DNA from: Georgenia sp. | GTDB taxonomy: Bacteria > Actinomycetota > Actinomycetes > Actinomycetales > Actinomycetaceae | DNA: 8,730 bases | Assembly: GCA_027322565.1 (NCBI GenBank) | Contig: DAHVRG010000279.1 | Location: 1 to 8,730 of the forward strand | Direction of reading: 5' to 3' | Part shown: in pieces, positions 7,047 to 8,730 of the stretch | How positions within the stretch are numbered: the first letter of the stretch is position 1 | How the letters are laid out: the number at the start of each line of letters is the position of its first letter | Made by a program: the position numbers and the translations under genes | The notes under the pieces: generated by a model | The model's database searches: none | What the model was told of the DNA's origin: nothing | What the model saw: only the letters and a program-made list of their open reading frames with translations

Positions 7047-7071
7047 GGCGGCCGAGTCGGGCGCGGCCGCC
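7047..7071 (-). terminator. GC-rich stem-loop after the glycosyltransferase (possible terminator)
   Basis: GGCGGCCG (7047-7054) and CGGCCGCC (7064-7071) form a perfect 8-bp stem with a nine-base loop. On the minus strand it begins five bases after the TGA of the glycosyltransferase and lies before the ABC promoter. There is no T-run, as is often the case in high-GC actinobacteria, and GC-rich DNA yields such stems by chance, so the role is uncertain. Confidence 0.35.
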
Positions 7072-7075
7072 CCCG

Positions 7076-8509
7076 TCAGCCGAGGAGACGCCGGTAGAGC
7101 GCGAGCAGCCGCGCCTCCTCGCGCTGCCACGTGAGCACGGTGGCGGCGGCCCGCGCCGCGTCTCGGTAGCGGCCGGGGTCGGCCAGGACCCGACTCATCG
7201 TCTGCGCCATCGCGGCCGCCTCGGCACGGTGCGCGCCGACCGACGGCTCGGCGTCGTCGTCCATGAGACCGAAGATCTCCCCCACGCCGTAGCGCTCGAC
7301 GATCTCCCGGGTGTCCGGCAGGTCCGCCGCGGCGATCGGGATGCCGGCGTGGATCGCCTCGAAGAGCTTGTTCGGCAGCGAGTACTCGTAGGAGAGGCAC
7401 GTGGGGCGGACGAAGACGACGGAGAGGTCCGCGTCGGCGAGCGCGCCCGCGACCTCGTGGGGCGCGACCCTGCCGACGAGGTGGAGCCGGTGGCGTACCC
7501 CGGCAGCCTCCGCCTGCCGCTGCAGCGCAGCCAGGTAGCCGGCGTCACCGTAGCCCAGGACGACGAGGTGGATGTCGTCGGGCAGGAGCGCGAGGCTCGC
7601 GATGGTCTCCTCCAGGCCGCGGCTCGTCGTGATGCGCCCCCCGTAGGCGATGACGCGGTCCGCGGGGCCGAGTCCGGCGAGCTGTCGGAGGCGGCCGTCG
7701 GAGGGGGCGGGCGGGTCGGTCGCGACGGGGATGTTCCGCACCAGGGTGGGCATCTCGGGCAGCCGGTAGGTGCGCTGCAGCCACCGGGCGATCGATGGGG
7801 AGACGGTGATGACGCCGTCGGCCCGGGTGATGACGTACCGCTCGATGGCCGCCTCGACGTGCTTGCCCACCGGCCGGTCGCGCACGTTGCGGTGGCGCCA
7901 CAGCTCGTGGGAGTCGTAGACGAGGCGCGCCCCGGTGCCGCGGGTGATGAGCCGGCCCGGGACCAGCGTGTTGCCGTCGTTGGCGTGGACGACGTCGGGA
8001 CGTCGCCGCCGGCCCTCGCGGGTGGCGAGCGCCCAGTAGTGGGTGAGGATGACCGTGCGCGCCAGCCGGTCGACGGGGTCGAGGAGCCGGGCGAGCACGG
8101 CGTTCCGCAGCGCAGGCCGGGGGTGGGCACCGGGGGTGCGCGCGCCGGGCCGGGGACTCTCGTCGGGAAGCGGGCTCTCGCCGGGAGGTGGGCCGTCGGC
8201 ACCAGGGGTGGGGCGCGGCGCGAGGAGTGTCCGTATGCGCCGGAGGGCTCGCTTGAGCCGCGGGACCCAGGTGATGAACCCCGGTTCGCGCAACCGGACG
8301 AGCTCCACCCCGTTCGGCAGTCGCTCGGCCGTGGGCGGGTAGCCGAGGTGCGTCCGCGCCACGGCGAGGATCGCCACCTGCGCGCCGGCGCGACGCAGGG
8401 AGTCGGCCGTCTTGAGCACCCGGGAGTCCGCGTGAGCGTCGTTGTAGACGAGGAGCACGACGCGGGTGGGGCGTCCGTCGTCGTGCCGCGGCAGGGTCGT
8501 TGCGCTCAC
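7076..8509 (-). CDS. Glycosyltransferase, GT-B fold, GT4-like, with Pro-rich insert
   Basis: The 477-residue product is a GT4-like retaining-type glycosyltransferase expected to act on the cytoplasmic face. The N-terminal domain starts with 'RVVLLVYNDAHADSRVLK' (16-33), then HAND (175-178), 'VYDSHELW' (197-204) and 'ADGVITVSPSIARWL' (230-244). 'LVRNIP' (256-261) marks the domain junction. The C-terminal domain has 'YGGRITTSRGLE' (289-300), 'VVLGYGDAGYL' (316-326) and 'SLPNKLFEAIHAGIPI' (377-392), which contacts the nucleotide sugar. A Pro-rich segment at 97-132 interrupts the N-terminal domain and contains the tandem hexapeptides ESPLPD and ESPRPG. The start is GTG 8509, supported by GAGGAG six bases upstream; a longer frame to 8590 gives an Arg-rich, unlikely N-terminus inside the upstream gene. 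The four-base overlap with that gene (GTGA) implies translational coupling. Sugar donor and acceptor are unknown. Confidence 0.87.
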   Translation of the reverse strand: MSATTLPRHDDGRPTRVVLLVYNDAHADSRVLKTADSLRRAGAQVAILAVARTHLGYPPTAERLPNGVELVRLREPGFITWVPRLKRALRRIRTLLAPRPTPGADGPPPGESPLPDESPRPGARTPGAHPRPALRNAVLARLLDPVDRLARTVILTHYWALATREGRRRRPDVVHANDGNTLVPGRLITRGTGARLVYDSHELWRHRNVRDRPVGKHVEAAIERYVITRADGVITVSPSIARWLQRTYRLPEMPTLVRNIPVATDPPAPSDGRLRQLAGLGPADRVIAYGGRITTSRGLEETIASLALLPDDIHLVVLGYGDAGYLAALQRQAEAAGVRHRLHLVGRVAPHEVAGALADADLSVVFVRPTCLSYEYSLPNKLFEAIHAGIPIAAADLPDTREIVERYGVGEIFGLMDDDAEPSVGAHRAEAAAMAQTMSRVLADPGRYRDAARAAATVLTWQREEARLLALYRRLLG

Positions 8510-8730
8510 CGGCTGCTCCTCGCGACGTCCTCGACGACCTCGACGACCCGCCCGGCCGCTGCAGTGGCGGAGACGTGCTCGGCGGCCCACGCGGCGCGCC
8601 GCGACCGCTCGGGCGCGTCCGGCCGGGACTCACCGGCGGCGTCGTCCAGTGCGGTGACCATGGCCCGGGCGACGGCGTCGACGTCGTGGTCGACCGCCTG
8701 TCCCAGACGGCCCTCGGCGACGAGCTCCCG
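8506..8730 (-). CDS. Probable glycosyltransferase, C-terminal fragment (5' end outside window)
   Basis: The minus-strand frame is open from the window edge at 8730 to a TGA at 8508-8506, giving the last 74 residues. The sequence 'RELVAEGRLGQAVDHDVDAVARAMVTALDD' followed by 'RRAAWAAEHVSATAAAGRVVEVVEDV' resembles the end of GT4-type glycosyltransferases, where a per-sugar-site loop and a 'VARAM..AL.D' helix precede a final helix that packs back on the N-terminal domain. No catalytic motif falls in the window, so the assignment rests on this tail and on the coupled glycosyltransferase downstream. It ends in a four-base GTGA overlap with the next gene, so the two are almost certainly one transcript. 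Confidence 0.6.
   Translation of the reverse strand, partial: RELVAEGRLGQAVDHDVDAVARAMVTALDDAAGESRPDAPERSRRAAWAAEHVSATAAAGRVVEVVEDVARSSR
8516..8521 (-). promoter_or_regulatory. Shine-Dalgarno sequence of the glycosyltransferase at 8509
   Basis: GAGGAG on the minus strand ends six bases before GTG 8509. It lies inside the 3' end of the upstream coding region and fixes the start, in contrast to the three leaderless genes of the window. Confidence 0.7.

Noticed and set aside
8510..8590. Longer N-terminus for the glycosyltransferase (start at 8590)
   Set aside because: The extra 27 residues are nearly all Arg and Gly, lie within the upstream coding region, and the strong GAGGAG points to GTG 8509.

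Overview
The window is very GC-rich, uses GTG starts freely and has strongly G/C-biased third codon positions. It looks like chromosomal DNA of a high-GC actinobacterium; an order such as Micrococcales is a guess, because no rRNA, tRNA or other phylogenetic marker is present. No mobile element, CRISPR array or RNA gene was seen, and no gap between genes exceeds 300 bases.

Layout. On the + strand: the 3' end of an SGNH-domain acyltransferase (1-459), a family-4-like glycosyltransferase (530-1672) and an Nramp/SLC11-related membrane transporter (1767-2981). Transcription then converges at about 2982-3029. On the - strand, in transcription order from the right edge: the 3' end of a probable glycosyltransferase (8730-8506), a second complete GT4-like glycosyltransferase overlapping it by four bases (8509-7076), a PglK/MsbA-like ABC exporter with fused membrane and ATPase domains (6988-5195), and a full-length membrane acyltransferase with a C-terminal SGNH domain (5126-3030).

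Taken together this is the edge of a cell-surface glycan locus. The glycosyltransferases would assemble a glycan on the cytoplasmic face, the ABC exporter would flip a lipid-linked glycan, and the acyltransferases would O-acylate it at or outside the membrane. The glycan itself cannot be named from this sequence. The Nramp-related transporter is the outlier: the residues that bind metal in classical Nramp proteins are replaced, and it has its own promoter with a perfect 14-bp inverted repeat across it.

Three genes (530, 5126 and 6988) have a TANNNT -10 hexamer ending six or seven bases before a GTG start and no Shine-Dalgarno sequence, so they are predicted to be translated from leaderless mRNAs. 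The Nramp-related gene and the GT pair at the right edge have clear Shine-Dalgarno sequences. I did not find a convincing wholly new system; the best leads are the metal-ligand-free Nramp relative with its operator-like repeat, and the acyltransferase fragment lacking the catalytic Asp.
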